From the NCBI GenBank assembly GCA_030770535.1, contig JASVEC010000032.1, positions 310,001 through 374,000 of the forward strand: a DNA stretch of 64,000 bases. Reading direction: 5' to 3'. Of the stretch, positions 1 to 11,880 are shown piece after piece. The first letter of the stretch is position 1. Every line of letters begins with the position of its first letter. The notes under the pieces were generated by a model, which worked only from the letters and a program-made list of their open reading frames with translations, was not told the origin of the DNA and ran no database searches. Made by a program: the position numbers and the translations under genes. Source of the stretch: Batkoa obscura (lineage: Eukaryota; Entomophthoromycota; Entomophthoromycetes; Entomophthorales; Batkoaceae).

Positions 1-150
1 AGCCTCGAACTATTATACTCTGTAAACTCTTTTATACTCTGAAAAGTATAAGTATCAAAATGAGAAGATAATATTCTTTTGGGTGGAACTAGAAATTCTC
101 ATAACAAATCAAAATAATTAACCATGGGACTGATAAAGCGATATTTCACA
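1..150 (-). mobile_element. Truncated LTR-like repeat (copy L1), cut by the window edge
   Basis: This is the terminal part of a repeat seen complete at 43562-43961. The 150 bases here match that copy with a single visible difference, which suggests recent movement. It ends in the typical GATATTTCACA. It belongs to the short subfamily, which lacks about 64 bases present in the copies at 39867 and 44378. No coding region is attached within the window. Confidence 0.75.
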
Positions 151-331
151 GCCTTAGATTAATATAAATAGTTGCTAAAATTGATACAAATAGACTGCAA
201 TGTTTATATAGTATGCTTTTACTTATTGTATTGATTTTTAAAAATTCTGTTTTAAAGTTTAGCTATAAAGGCTTGAATTTTGTCTTTATTTTAATAAAAA
301 GTAAAATCAGACCATACCTCTATATATTATA

Positions 332-432
332 TGGGGATGTCTTTTTTTGCTTCATTACTTTTTCCATCTTTTAAGCGCTGTTTACATAGAAAAATTGTTA
401 GTAAAATTCCTAAATACAAAAATACATCCCCA
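332..432 (+). mobile_element. MITE copy 1
   Basis: Starts TGGGGATG, ends CATCCCCA, 101 bases, with the central AAGCGCT motif. It is flanked by TA on both sides as target duplication. Confidence 0.88.
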
Positions 433-530
433 TATATTGTATGTCTATTAAACATTTAATAAAAATAAAATAATAAAAATAAGTCTTTTAAGTTGAACTT
501 TTCTAATTTCAAGCTTTCAAATCAATCATA

Positions 531-631
531 TGGGGATGCTTTTTTTAGTTTAATTACTTTTTCCATCTTTTAAGCACTATTTGAGTGGAAAGACTGTTGG
601 TAAAATTTTTAAACACAAAAATATATTCCCA
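531..631 (+). mobile_element. MITE copy 2
   Basis: Forward orientation (T-run then TTAATTACTTTTTCC). The right end is degenerate, TATTCCCA. Flanked by TA/TA. It lies 100 bases from copy 1 in the same orientation. Confidence 0.87.
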
Positions 632-640
632 TATATCAAA

Positions 641-712
641 AGACTTACAAATTTAAAAACTCAAAATTTGGTTAATTCAAGTAAATTCTAAAACCAATTT
701 CAACATCCCCAT
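641..712 (-). repeat. Second short repeat family (F2), copy a
   Basis: About 70 bases ending in CATCCCCATA and containing AAATTTGG and AAGTAAATTCTAAAACC. Related copies lie at 20656-20727 (opposite strand) and 44001-44072. It shares the CATCCCCA terminus with the MITE but has a different interior, so it may be one end of a longer relative. The other end is not defined. Confidence 0.5.
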
Positions 713-1335
713 ACTCAATCTTTTATTTATCACAGCTCCAATTTAAGATCTAAGTATTGTTCTTTTATTTAATTTTTAACTTTTTAACTATTAAAGACTC
801 CTTAAATTTTGTTCTACCTAAAAATACACAAAGTATTGAACGAAAACATTTTTATTATCAAACTAATGTTGATAGCCTTGATATAATGATTTTATAATAT
901 CATAGTGCTCAGTATTAAAAGGTATAAAACTATAAAGCTATAACTAGAGTTATAACAAAAATTCTCTAGTTTGTTTTGATTGAAATTGAGAATACCTAAT
1001 AGTTTTTAAAAACATCCTATTTTGATCTACTTTTACTACAATACAATGAGATTCATTATGTTTTAATAAAAACAATATACGATTAAAAGTTTAATATTCT
1101 CAATACCCTATTAAAAGGGTCATAGAAAAAAATATAACCTAGAACATAACAAAACGATTTAACTAAATATAAAAATAATATATTTGTCAACTAATCATAT
1201 ATTAATAAATGACTAAATGTATCATTTTTTTCCAGCGTTATGAATACAGTGTTATTACGCTTAAAACAAATAAATCACTATTATGAAATGATATAAAGTT
1301 TATTTAAATATCGATTTGTTAGTAATCAATATCAA
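713..1335. other. Intergenic, nothing recognised
   Basis: AT-rich spacer downstream of the pyruvate dehydrogenase gene. I see no open frame, RNA gene or repeat copy in it. Confidence 0.6.
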
Positions 1336-2654
1336 TTATTCGAAAAAGTGTGTTTCACTTGGTTCACGACCTCTAAGAGATTTAGGTTCGGTACCTGGAA
1401 CATAAATATCCTTCCAGAAACCATCTAAGTTAGGTTCAGCAGCATTCTTAGCTTGAACGGTAGCTTCATCAACTATAGCTCTAGCCTTCTTTTCGATTTG
1501 TTTAATTTCTTGTTCAGTTAAGATTTCATTTTCTAAGAGACGTTGTTTTAAACCTTGAATTGGATCAGAATTGGATCTCATATTTTGAATTTCTTCACGG
1601 GTACGATAAGTAGTGCCTGGATCAGACATAGAATGGCCACCATAACGATAAGTGACCATTTCCATAACTAATGGTCCGTTACCATTAGAAGCATATTCTT
1701 TAGCAAATCTACAAGCTTCTTTAACAGCTAATACATCCATACCATTGACCTTTAATCCTGGGATATAATCACCACGTTTAAAGTATTCAGTAGAAGCAGA
1801 AGAACGATTAGCTGCAGTACCCATACCATATTTATTGTTTTCACAAACAAAGATACATGGTAAGTTCCATAATTTAGCCATATTGTAAGCTTCAAATACT
1901 TGACCTTGATTGGAAGCACCATCTCCATACATAGCAAAAGTAACATTTTTACTGCCTTGATACCATTGACCAAAAGCCAAACCAGCTCCAACTGGTACTT
2001 GGGCTCCTACAATACCATTACCTCCATAAAAGTTTTTGGCAAACATATGCATAGATCCTCCTTTACCATAAGAAATACCTTCAACACGACCTAAAATAAC
2101 GGGTTATTAAAAAATTCAAGGTTAATTTAAAAAAAATACCAAGTAATTCAGCTAAAATGGATTTAATAGAACCACCACGAGTATAAGTATAACCGTGACA
2201 ACGATATGCAGTAATAATACGGTCTTCTTTTTCAATAGCTGATTCCATACCACTTGCAACGGCTTCCTAAAAAGTTTCGATATTAATATTTAATAAAATA
2301 AATTTTTACTCCTCGACTTACTTGACCAGTGCAAAGATGGCAGAAACCACGAATTAATTTACTTTTATATAAAGCATCAGCAGCCATTTCCATTCTACGT
2401 ACTTCAACCATCTCTTGATATAAACGAATTAACTCTTCTTTTTCAACTGAAATTTCTAAGTTTGGTCCTTCATTTAATTTGAAAGTTTCGAAAGAGGTTT
2501 GTGGTAATGAAATCTTGACAGCTTCAGCAGACCTTAAACTGGTACTGAATGTACGTAAGTTCTAAATTGTTTGTTAGTTTTTGGGATTTTTTGAGATTTA
2601 AGATCTTACCTTGGTAGCAACGGTCTTTAAACTGGCTTTATAAAGGTGAAACAT
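1336..2654 (-). CDS. PDA1: Pyruvate dehydrogenase E1 component subunit alpha, mitochondrial
   Basis: Decarboxylates pyruvate with thiamine diphosphate and passes the acetyl group to the E2 lipoyl domain in the mitochondrial matrix. Four exons join in frame: 2610-2654, 2322-2561, 2140-2266 and 1336-2090, giving 388 residues, normal for the family. The first ~30 residues (MFHLYKASLKTVATK, then Ser/Arg-rich) look like a mitochondrial targeting peptide. Visible family motifs are RGFCHLCTGQ, the thiamine diphosphate motif GDGASNQGQ followed by ENNKYGMGT, and the phosphorylation loop YGGHSMSDPGTTYRTREE with the regulatory serines. Donors read GTAAG or GTATT and acceptors AG. All introns are short. 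The E1-beta partner is not in the window. Nothing looks broken. Confidence 0.97.
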
Positions 2655-3289
2655 TCTTTTTATAAAACTTCTAATTAGACGGTATTACTATTTATCCTTA
2701 TCACTGTTAGTATCAAATATTACCTTTATAAATTTTAAAAAATTTCAAAGATTGTTATCGATTGATAAAAATTTCGAAGTTCAATTTATAACACTGAGCG
2801 TGGGTATTTTTTACAAGCTTTGATTTGTCATTATTTTAAAATAACCAATCACTTTGTATTGCTTTTGGTTTTGATTACCTATCTTTCTTACAAAAAATTT
2901 TGAGTCTCTCCCATAATTTAATCACACCTTAATCTTATTCCTATTTATCCCTGATTTATTATTTGATAAATAAACTCTGGTTATAATATTAAGGGCTTAA
3001 GATTATAATATTACTTTTAAATATAACTTATTAGGAAAAGAAGCTTCTTTAGATTGATACTTAATTGGTATATAAAAGATGATAATAAAACTATTATTTA
3101 AATATCTAACTTTTTACTAATTGACTTTGGACAAGCTCTATTTTGATTCCTCTTTGAATTTGAAACTTATACATATCATTAGAAAGCATAACGTTAGTAT
3201 ATATCTCCTAATTTTGAAGTTCTATTTAATTTCATTTTTGATCATTTCATTAGAGTTGATATTATACTAGTTAATAATTAATAAATATG

Positions 3290-3389
3290 TGGGGATGTCT
3301 CTTTTTGTTTAAGAAATTTACTACCATCTTTTCCGCTCAATAGTACTTGAAAAGATGGAAAGATAACGAGCCCAAAAAAAAACACCTCA
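3290..3389 (-). mobile_element. MITE copy 3
   Basis: Reverse orientation, begins TGGGGATG and ends ACACCTCA. The flanking dinucleotides (TG left, TA right) do not match, so this is probably an older copy. Confidence 0.8.
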
Positions 3390-3895
3390 TAAAATTAAAT
3401 ATAGTATATATAGTTATGAAATAAAATAGCATGAATACAAACCAGAAAATAATTTAAATATTTTTCAAGTCTATTTCAATTCTTTACTAATAATTTAGTA
3501 AACATAGAGTATATCTGGTTTAATCTAAAAAAAGCAGTGATTTTTAAAATTAGTTATTTGGTTGGTTAATTTCTTAAAGCTTGCCTGCTTAAAAAAACTG
3601 ATTTACATTGGTATTTGTAATCTAAATTGGAAGATTATTTATAAACAAATATAAGTGATATATTGCCATTATTATTGTTATTATTACCTTAATGCCCTAT
3701 TCTTATATTAATAATATTAAGCTACTATTTATTAAAAGCATACTAAAGTAAAAAACGTTAATTATATAATTCTAAAATAAGAGAAAGCTAAAACATTATT
3801 TATAAACTTCTAATAATAAATTAATAACTAATATTTAAATTTTGTAAAATAAATAAATAGCACTACAATATAAATTTTAAAAATAAATTAGCTTA

Positions 3896-3990
3896 TGGGG
3901 ATGTATTCTTTTGTTTGAGAATTTTACTAACAACCTTTCTGCTTAAATAGCGCTTAAAAAACGGAAAAACTGATGAAAAAAACATCCTCA
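3896..3990 (-). mobile_element. MITE copy 4
   Basis: Begins TGGGGATG, ends CATCCTCA, flanked by TA/TA. Reverse orientation. Confidence 0.85.
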
Positions 3991-4320
3991 TACCTTGATT
4001 TCATTTAACCCCTCTGAGTACTAAAGCCTCAAAGAAGCTTTCTGATTGGACTACGATTTCTAATCAATTTTATACTGTTAGGTTAATTTCTGAAACTCAA
4101 TTCTTAAAGGGTTAATTTGATTTAAAACATGTGGGCAATGTTTGTCCATGGTACTTAAGTGCCTACAAAACATTACCGATCTCTAGCCTTTCTACTATAG
4201 CGTTAAAAAATAAATTATAGAATCGTTTTATAAGAAATTCAAAAAAAGTGTACATTTGTTCGTTGTTATCATGACTGTTCAAAGACTTCATAATTTTTTC
4301 TACCTTGTGACAAGCTGATT

Positions 4321-4357
4321 TTTGATCTACTACAATTAAGTTTATCATAAAATTAAA
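4321..4357 (+). promoter_or_regulatory. Upstream block conserved between the two trypsin genes
   Basis: The stretch beginning TTTGATCTACTAC, then GTTTATCA and AAATTAAA, recurs at 7491-7527 upstream of the second trypsin. The two blocks lie about 50-85 bases before the start codons while most surrounding spacer has diverged. It could be a shared promoter element kept after duplication, or residual duplication identity. Confidence 0.4.
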
Positions 4358-4405
4358 ATTTTAATTAATAGTTTAAAAGTTTATTGATGTTTTAAGACTG
4401 CTATC

Positions 4406-5323
4406 ATGTTAATATTCAACTTTTTATTTTTAGTGATATTTAACTTGTATTTAATCACCAGCTTAAAGTCTTATGATCTAAGAAATGACTTAGCTAGCTT
4501 AGAGAACCGATATGGCCTAAATTTACCACCAGGAAGTCGAATAGTGTATGGAGAGATAGCAGAAGAACCTGATCAATATCATTTTATTATGGCAATTGCC
4601 ATTGGACTGCTTCCGGACAGCGTAATCTGTGGAGGTACTTTGATTAATCCATATACCATAGTAACCGCAGCGCATTGTAACAAAACATTTGGGTTTCAGG
4701 GTTTAATTGCTTTTCAATCAATCTATGACTTTGATGATCCAGAACAGATTAGAAGAGGGAGCAGATATAATATCATCAATTTTATTCAACATCCAAATTA
4801 TGACCCAGAGCTGGGTGTTAACGATAGTAAATGCTAAGTTATCTTATTTTAGTAATTTTTTATTAACCTCTTTTTTTAAGTTGCAGTACTACGACTGAAT
4901 AGACCTGCTAGGGTTAAGGCTCCAGTCATGTTTGATGATGGTACCATAGCAAACGATTTTTTACATAAAGTAAGGGTTGTTGGATGGGGTTTCTATGAAG
5001 TTGGAAGGAGAGTATCTAGTAGGGTGTTGAGGAGAGCAGATTTACAAATAACTGACAACAGGATGTGCCAACTTTATATGAAAACTCTGTTAGGTGAATT
5101 TGTAAGTGAAGACAAACATGTATGTGCTTTAAAAATCGGTGGTCAAACTGATTCTTGTCAAGGAGATAGTGGCGGTCCTCTTTTAGCTCGAGTTTGTGGA
5201 GAGTGGATTGTGGTTGGAGTTGTTTCTTTCGGTTACCAGTGTGGATTAGCTACAGTACCCGGTGTATATACTAAGGTTGGCGCTTTTTTGGATTTTATTA
5301 GACAATATACGTTTTATAGATAG
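4406..5323 (+). CDS. Secreted trypsin-like serine protease (S1), copy 1
   Basis: Two exons, 4406-4826 and 4881-5323, encode 287 residues. The split falls inside the NDIA motif that carries the catalytic Asp. In order: a signal peptide ([19 protein letters not shown]), a short propeptide, the activation site SRIVYG (IVGG in most trypsins, so the third position is Tyr), His in TAAHC, Asp in VNDIAV, and Ser in CQGDSGGPL. The Asp six residues before the catalytic Ser (DSCQGDS) predicts cleavage after Lys/Arg. The C-terminal PGVYTKV is the usual S1 end. It is likely an extracellular digestive or pathogenesis-related protease. The copy at 7588 has identical length and intron position, so the pair is a tandem duplication. 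Confidence 0.95.
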
Positions 5324-5490
5324 AGGAGTGTCTAATAATAATCAAGTTAATAGTTTTGTAGTTCATTAGTGTAAACACAATATCAGCTAAAACATGTGGT
5401 TTTCCTATATACTTCAATCGAGTTCAACGAATACTATATAACAATAATCCCAAGTTTTTCTGATTTTATTTAAATTATAAATTTACCACA

Positions 5491-5590
5491 TGGGGATGTA
5501 TTTTTGTATTTAAGAATTTTACTGACAATTTTTCCACATAAATAGCGCTTAAAAAATGGAAAAATAATGAAACTAAAAAAAACAGCCCCA
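5491..5590 (-). mobile_element. MITE copy 5, CA target duplication
   Basis: Exactly 100 bases from TGGGGATG to CAGCCCCA, flanked directly by CA/CA. This non-TA duplication helps fix the element ends. Confidence 0.88.
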
Positions 5591-6340
5591 CATTCTGTAT
5601 GATATGCAACTGGTTTAGAAATTTGACAAATTTAAGATGAACCAATTTCAACAAAATTGGCTTAAAATTAAGTTTTATCAATGGTCTTTTCAATTTTTAT
5701 GCTTAAAAATAAACAAAGTATAAGATAAATATTCATAATCTTTTGCATATAAAATATTCAATAATTTATATTGATTCCAAAATAACTAAGTTTATTAGAA
5801 TTAATACTATATGCTAGTAAATTTATTTTATTCTTCATAATCATATAGATGATTCTCACTTTAAATTGAAAATGAGTAGTAATAATTTTCAAAATTAGCC
5901 ATTTAGTATTTTTTTAAAGTTTACTGCTAAAAAATCAGCGGTTTACATTAAAGTTTATAATCCTAAACTAGAAGGCTATTTATAAATGAATCTAATCTGG
6001 TATGCTACCACTTTAATTATTACTATTGCTAGTATCTTTTTATATTTATAATTTTAAAAGAAAGCTATAACGTTTGAGAATTTTTGATTTTCATATTCTA
6101 AATTTGATAGTATAAAAGGAATTCGACTCATCAGTAAAATTATGAAAATTAACAACAACAAGCTTAAATCAATTTACAAACTGTCTTATTAAAATGTGAC
6201 AAAAATTAGTGATTAAAAATTTTGGTCAAATTTTGCTAGTGTTTTGACCCTATTTTTTAAAATAAAAACATTATTTTTAGTTTTAGGTAAACCAGCTTTA
6301 ATTATTTTCATTTTTGTTCCTGTTTTAATTATTTTAAAAT

Positions 6341-6440
6341 TTGAAAATGTTCTTTGATTTCATTGCTTTTTCCATTTTTAAGCGCTATTTGATGGAAAGA
6401 GTATCAGTAAACTTATTAAACGAAAAAATATATTCTCATC
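6341..6440 (+). mobile_element. MITE copy 6, degenerate
   Basis: The interior is recognisable (TTTCATTGCTTTTTCC, AAGCGCTATTTGATGGAAAG), but both ends have decayed and no target duplication is visible. Confidence 0.65.
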
Positions 6441-6601
6441 TAAAAAATCAAATTATATATTTTTATTAACAAAATCTTCAATGATTTGACATTTGGCTTT
6501 GAATTTGAATTACACAAATTGTTATTAATTTTTTTCAACTATGACCATAAACAAAAATATATTTTAAATACTACAAGTTTAAAGTTTTTCCAATAACTAT
6601 A

Positions 6602-6702
6602 TGAGGATGTATTTTTTCGTTTATGAATTTTACTAAGAATTTTTCCACTCAAATAGCGCTTAAAAAATGGAAAAGTAATGGAATAAAAAAAAAACATCCC
6701 CA
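6602..6702 (-). mobile_element. MITE copy 7
   Basis: Begins TGAGGATG, ends CATCCCCA, TA/TA duplication, reverse orientation. Confidence 0.87.
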
Positions 6703-7490
6703 TATAAAGCAGTGTTTTGTTTAAAAATTAGCTAAATATTTTTTAAAATTTTAAACTGAAGAATAAGAGTAAGCAAAAATAAAGTATAAAAAGATTCTTA
6801 TATTATACTTTATACATTGTTGTCTGCTAAAATCAAAATAGATATTTGATAACTAAATAAAAAAGTAATAAACTTAATACTCTTAATGTATAAGAAACGT
6901 TTTAAACCATTTTTAAGTATTGTGACATATTTGTTTCAATGATATTTATTAATTAAGGGTTTAAGCTTTGGTAGTACGGTTATCTTGTTCAGTCAAAAGT
7001 TGTGAATTAAAGTACATAAATTTCATATATCAATTATCCATACATGATATATGGATATGTAAATTTTATGTGTAAACAAATGGCTTTAATATTTTTGAAG
7101 CTTCCTTGGTGGTAACTGCTTTATAATTAAACATTACGGGATTTATAGTGCTTGATATGGCTTAATGTTTTCAGCAAAAGTAGTAGTAATATTGCTTGTT
7201 TATAGCATGTTTTTTAGGAGCTTTGGTAGAGCATTAATTTATGATTTTTTATTATATAAACATGGTTGAAATTACAACTATGTAAATCGTCTTTAAAGAT
7301 CACTCATTGCTACTACTTTTATCATATAAAGTCATTGTCATATATTGTAATTAATCGGTATTATTTTTTTAAACAAAATAACTATTTTTTATAATTTTAT
7401 AGCATTTTTATACTACTTTTTACTTTTTAAAGTGCTACAGTTTTTTAAATTTTTAAAACTCATTTATTATCCAAAAATAGCAACTTAATT

Positions 7491-7527
7491 TTTGATCTAC
7501 TACTATTATGTTTATCACTAAATTAAA
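7491..7527 (+). promoter_or_regulatory. Upstream block shared with the first trypsin gene
   Basis: Counterpart of 4321-4357. It starts with the same TTTGATCTACTAC, then GTTTATCA and AAATTAAA, and is followed by more diverged sequence up to the start codon. Confidence 0.4.
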
Positions 7528-7587
7528 CAAAAATTTAAAGAGATACAATTAAAATTTTATTTATTTATATTCGAAATATTAACTATC

Positions 7588-8504
7588 ATGTCAATATTCA
7601 ATCTATTATTCCTAACAATAGTAAATCTACAACTAATCACCAGTTTAAAGTCTTATGATCTAAGAGCGGATTTAGCCAATTTAGAGAACCGATATGGTCT
7701 AAATTTACCATCAGGGAGTAGAATTGTAAACGGAGAGATAGCAGAAGAGCCAGAGCAATATCATTTTATCATGGCTATATCTACCGATCTATTACCAGGT
7801 TTCGTAATCTGTGGCGGTACTTTGATTAATCCATATACCATAGTAACCGCATCTCATTGTAACAAAACAATTGGATTTCAGGGTTTAATTGCGTATCAAT
7901 CTGTTTATGACTTTGATGATGAAGAACAATTTAACAAAGGGACAAAATTTAACATTATTGATTTTATTCAACATCCAAAATATGATCCAGAGTTATATAT
8001 TAATGATAGTAAGAATTAATTTAAATTGTTTAATAGCTTTTTGTTAATATTTTTTCCTTAGTTGCTGTGTTAAGACTAGATAAGCCTGCTAAGGTTAAAG
8101 CCCCAATTAAGTTTGATGATGGTACTATTGCAAACGATTTTTTGCATAAAGTAAGAGTAATAGGATGGGGCTTGTATGGAGCTGGGAATACGGAAACCAG
8201 TAGAGTGTTAAGAAGGGCCGACTTACAAATAAGTGATAGCAAGTTATGTCAAATATATATGAAATCTTTATTAGATATTTATATAAGTGAAGAAAAGCAC
8301 ATTTGTGCTTTAAAAATTGGTGGACAAGCTGATTCTTGCCAGGGAGATAGTGGTGGTCCCCTTATATCACGAGTTTGTGGTGAATGGGTTTTGGTTGGAG
8401 TTGTTTCTTTTGGTTATGAGTGTGGGTTAGCTACAGCACCTGGTATTTATACTAAAGTTGGCAATTACTTGGATTTTATTAAAGAAAACACTTTTTATAA
8501 ATAA
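7588..8504 (+). CDS. Secreted trypsin-like serine protease (S1), copy 2
   Basis: Two exons, 7588-8008 and 8062-8504, give 287 residues, the same length and intron phase as the upstream copy. It has a signal peptide (MSIFNLLFLTIVNLQLITS) and activation site SRIVNG. His lies in TASHC (Ser replaces the second Ala of AAHC), Asp in INDIAV and Ser in CQGDSGGPL, with trypsin-type Asp at DSCQGDS. The two proteins match over most of their length, and differences cluster in surface loops such as the stretch after QHPKYDPE. The catalytic triad is intact, so both copies should be active. A paralogue with shifted substrate preference is possible but cannot be judged from sequence alone. Confidence 0.95.
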
Positions 8505-8629
8505 ATATATAGGGTTATAGCCAATTTAATCATTTTAAATATAAATTTCATTTATTCAATAAGCAAATATTTTTTAAAATTTATAAATAGTAAACATAAA
8601 ATAGAAATAAAAAACAAACAGGAATTAAA

Positions 8630-9675
8630 TTAATTAACTTCAGTTACGACTGGTTGGCCTATCCCACTTTCTGGATTTTGAAGTAAGTCACTTTGCTGCT
8701 TACGAAGTCGTACATACTCCATACTGCATTTAACAATTATAAGGAACCCTAACAACATCAATATATAAGCAAACCAGACTGTTGATGCTGGTAGTATACC
8801 ATCAATAGCAAAGAGATCATTGATTTCCTTTTTATCCTGTTCCCCAATTAACTCTAAGTTGCTATTATAATATATTGCTTGAATCTCAAATCCTTGATTT
8901 AACAGTGTAATACCTAATCCTATCAAAGAACCAAGCTAAAAATACAATCAATAAAAAATAACAAAAACAATATTATTAACTTACTCTTCCTGCATGGTTA
9001 ATATGTAAAAAGTAAGTTATCACAAAACCAATATAATGAAATAAAGATGAAATAAATGCATTCCAAACAAATGATACTAGCCCTCCAACTGGTAACCCTT
9101 CTACCAAAAGATCATCAATATCTAAGGCACTTAAAGTACGCGCATGTCCAGTACTTTCATCAAAACAAGGTGGTGCTGGTTCTTGCATCACTGTATCATA
9201 GCCTGGAAGTTGACCATTTGATTCTGTTTCTCCGTCCCACTCATTTGGAGGTAACAAAGGTGGAGGAGGCAAACTATTACTATTACCATCTCCACGATTA
9301 GGTTCTGTACTAGGTTTTGCACTTAAATTGGCAAATACACCATCATTAATAGCACCCATTGTGGGCGGTAAACGTATTACGTTTTCTGGTTTTTCTTCGT
9401 TATTGTCGATATTATTATCATTATTTTCTATTCTTGTTTCCGTCCTTTCTACTGAAACTTCTTCTTGAGTTTGCTTCTTTTCTTCCTCTCCTTCCTCCTC
9501 TTCCTCTTCTTCATTTATTCGAAATGCATCAGATAATGGATGCTCAATTAAAGAACTACTTTGAGTAGCTTCAGTTTCATTTGAATCTATATCATTAGAG
9601 TTTAACTAAAAAAGTGATTAAACCATTGCTTTTATTTTAAGAAACATTAACACTTACTTTTTGATAACTTGCCAT
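8630..9675 (-). CDS. Bsd2/Ndfip-like membrane protein (probable ubiquitin-ligase adaptor)
   Basis: Three exons, 9658-9675 (six codons), 8985-9605 and 8630-8935, give 314 residues. The first ~110 residues are acidic and Glu/Asn-rich, followed by a Pro-rich stretch (LPPPPLLPPNEW) and LPGYDTV, which resembles a weak PY motif. The middle segment, DIDDLLVEGLPVGGLVSFVWNA, is the hallmark of the Ndfip/Bsd2 (DUF2370) family, followed by three hydrophobic spans with LHINHAGRLGSLIGLGITL. Family members sit in Golgi/endosome membranes and recruit Nedd4/Rsp5 ligases to cargo, including metal transporters in yeast. Recruitment through LPGY rather than PPxY is unproven. Exon joints keep frame with consensus donors. 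Confidence 0.78.
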
Positions 9676-9962
9676 GACTTTATGTATTATTTAATTATTA
9701 AATAAAACGATAGAATATTAAGTGAATTTTTAAATTGTTGAAAAAATTATTTTCAATTAATAAATTAAGATTAACTTTGCATGACAATCAATGGAACAGC
9801 ATTAGTCAGATTGTGTTTTTTAATTGGTCGATACCCTTGCGTCAACCAATTAATTGGGGTTTTTTCTATATCCACCGCTCAAATCAGTGAACTAGATCAC
9901 AGATAAAGTAACCTTTAATGGTTTAGATATGAAATAATTTTGATCTTTAGTTGTTTAATTGG

Positions 9963-10010
9963 TGGCTTAACTTGGCTCAAGTTGGCCTAACTTGGCTTAA
10001 CTTGGCTTTG
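9963..10010. repeat. Short tandem repeat, ~10-base unit
   Basis: Degenerate repeats of TTGGCTTAAC / TTGGCCTAAC, about 4.5 units, in the spacer upstream of the Bsd2-like gene. No function is evident. Confidence 0.75.
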
Positions 10011-10053
10011 TTCTTTAAACTTCAAATAAATTCATCGAATGTTGTGGAAATAG

Positions 10054-10079
10054 CTAGTAGCGCTAAAAAGTGCTACTAG
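10054..10079. repeat. 11-base inverted repeat with AAAA loop
   Basis: CTAGTAGCGCT and AGTGCTACTAG pair with one mismatch across a 4-base loop. It is isolated, with no T-run characteristic of a terminator, so its role is unknown. Confidence 0.6.
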
Positions 10080-10180
10080 TGTGAAAATTGTCTTCAAAAC
10101 AATATATACAATAAACTTCTTTCTATCATTATTATTATTTTAAAATAAGAAAGAACTATATAGATTAGTAGGTTTGAGAA

Positions 10181-10279
10181 ATGGCTAATGGTGGAAACAT
10201 AATTTTTATGTTTGATTTGGGTTTATATTTGTTAATTTATATGGTAATATTTTTCGTTTCATTTTTTGTCCATTTCTAA
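10181..10279 (+). CDS. Possible 32-residue hydrophobic micropeptide
   Basis: ATG-initiated frame MANGGNIIFMFDLGLYLLIY followed by MVIFFVSFFVHF and TAA. It would form a single membrane span. The upstream context GAGAAATGGC is favourable. It has no recognised homologue, and a frame this short in AT-rich DNA can easily arise by chance. Confidence 0.15.
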   Translation: MANGGNIIFMFDLGLYLLIYMVIFFVSFFVHF

Positions 10280-11291
10280 TGTAGCATGAAATTAGAAATT
10301 ATTAGACGAATGCTTAGACAAAAAAACACGGCCATTTGGCTTTTTCAATTAATCAAAAACCAATCATCATAGTTCAATATTTGTTTATTTTATAATTTTT
10401 ATATGAAAACTGACGAAAAGTATGCTTTGGGTTTAAGTTGATTCATATAAAAGCAATTCTTCAGCTATGTCTTTATCATTTTCTTTTTTGCCAGCGGACT
10501 TTTCTCAACTTATTTCAAAATGCTTTTATAAAAGTTACATATTTCTTCAACATTAATTGAGATCATAAGTTACATGTCCATTATTACTTTTTATTAATAG
10601 GATTCTGTTTAATCTAAAGTGGTGCAAAATCATTATTGAATTTTTTGTTTCAATATAGTCATTAAATTTATATTTCAAATATATCAATTACGTCCACATA
10701 ACAAAATGTTACCGTTCACTATGTTTACAACAAAAAAATTCATTTTTTTATTCAAGTTTATTATACACTATCGAATTCAAATACAAACAACTCTTAAAAG
10801 GTTCAAAACACTCTGATAAATATGCAAAGATTTCGCTATGAGTATTTAGTAAGCACTACAAGCATATAGTCAGAGTTACATTAGGACATACCTTTAAATT
10901 GTGTCTACTAATGTTTTAACGTTTATTAGTTTTAACTTGAAATGCTTGTTAATGGTAATTAGCCTCTTATATATTTAATGTTAACATAATATTAAAATAA
11001 AAGTTTTATAGAAAAAATGATACTAAGAGTTTAACCAATTATAACAATTAACTCAAGTTGTTGAATTATTTGGAAAATATAAAACAATGAGGAAAAAGTA
11101 AATACTATTGATTCTACACTAAATCATTGGTAGATACTTTTTCATCTTCAGTCGTTACTTTATCATCCCATATCTAAATCATACAAATTAGAGTTTGAAT
11201 ATATTTTTTAATTATCTCAATATAAAACAGGTAAAGTGAAGGTGCAGTCCACCCTAATGACTTAGTCATCTAATCTCATTCCTATTAGCTC

Positions 11292-11390
11292 TGGGGATAT
11301 ATTTTTTTTGTTAAAGAATTTTGCTAACAATCTTTCCGCTCAAATACCACTTAAAAATGGAAAAAGTAATAAAGACAAAAAAACATCCCT
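11292..11390 (-). mobile_element. MITE copy 8
   Basis: Begins TGGGGATA and ends CATCCCT. Reverse orientation. The flanks (TC left, TA right) do not match. Confidence 0.8.
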
Positions 11391-11880
11391 TACTTTAAAA
11401 TACATCTGATGTTTCTATTTTTTTTGTTTCTATTCATAAAACAATTGAGAATCATCAGCTCTTCTAAGTTTTTGAAAAGCAATGAGTATAATTTATACTC
11501 ACATTATATTAACTAAAATTTAAAATTAAATAGAAATAAAAACAAGTTAAAAAGATAACTGCATAACACACAATGAATAAAATAAAAGAGCATAGTGACT
11601 GCTTTTTTTAATAACGTTTATTCTAAAAATTTGAATAATACTAGGGAGTAGATACAGTAGTAACAGTATGGCGTCTTTATAAGACAATAAAATCTGGGCA
11701 ACTGCCTGGTTATAATTTTGGATCCAGAAAATAGGATAATAGCCATTTTTGATTACTATCATTCATTAGTTAGTACTTTATGCTAAATTAATTTGATCAA
11801 TATGATTATTTATAGAATAGTAATAAAGCATGTAAAGTTAAAAAGATCGTATACAAGAAGTTAGACTTTCAATCATTAAA

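Larger units (their letters stand above)
2655..4405. other. Intergenic between divergent PDH and trypsin genes
   Basis: AT-rich spacer holding MITE copies at 3290 and 3896 and, near its right end, a block shared with the second trypsin promoter. A 61-codon minus-strand frame at 4163-4348 has no recognisable content. It overlaps the shared promoter block and is treated as chance. Confidence 0.6.
5324..7587. other. Spacer between the trypsin duplicates
   Basis: About 2.3 kb of AT-rich sequence holding three MITE copies (5491, 6341 degenerate, 6602) and the second copy of the shared upstream block. No gene is seen. Confidence 0.6.

Noticed and set aside
1752-2094. Alternative frames over the PDH gene
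   Set aside because: They overlap the conserved E1-alpha coding frame and cross its splice sites.
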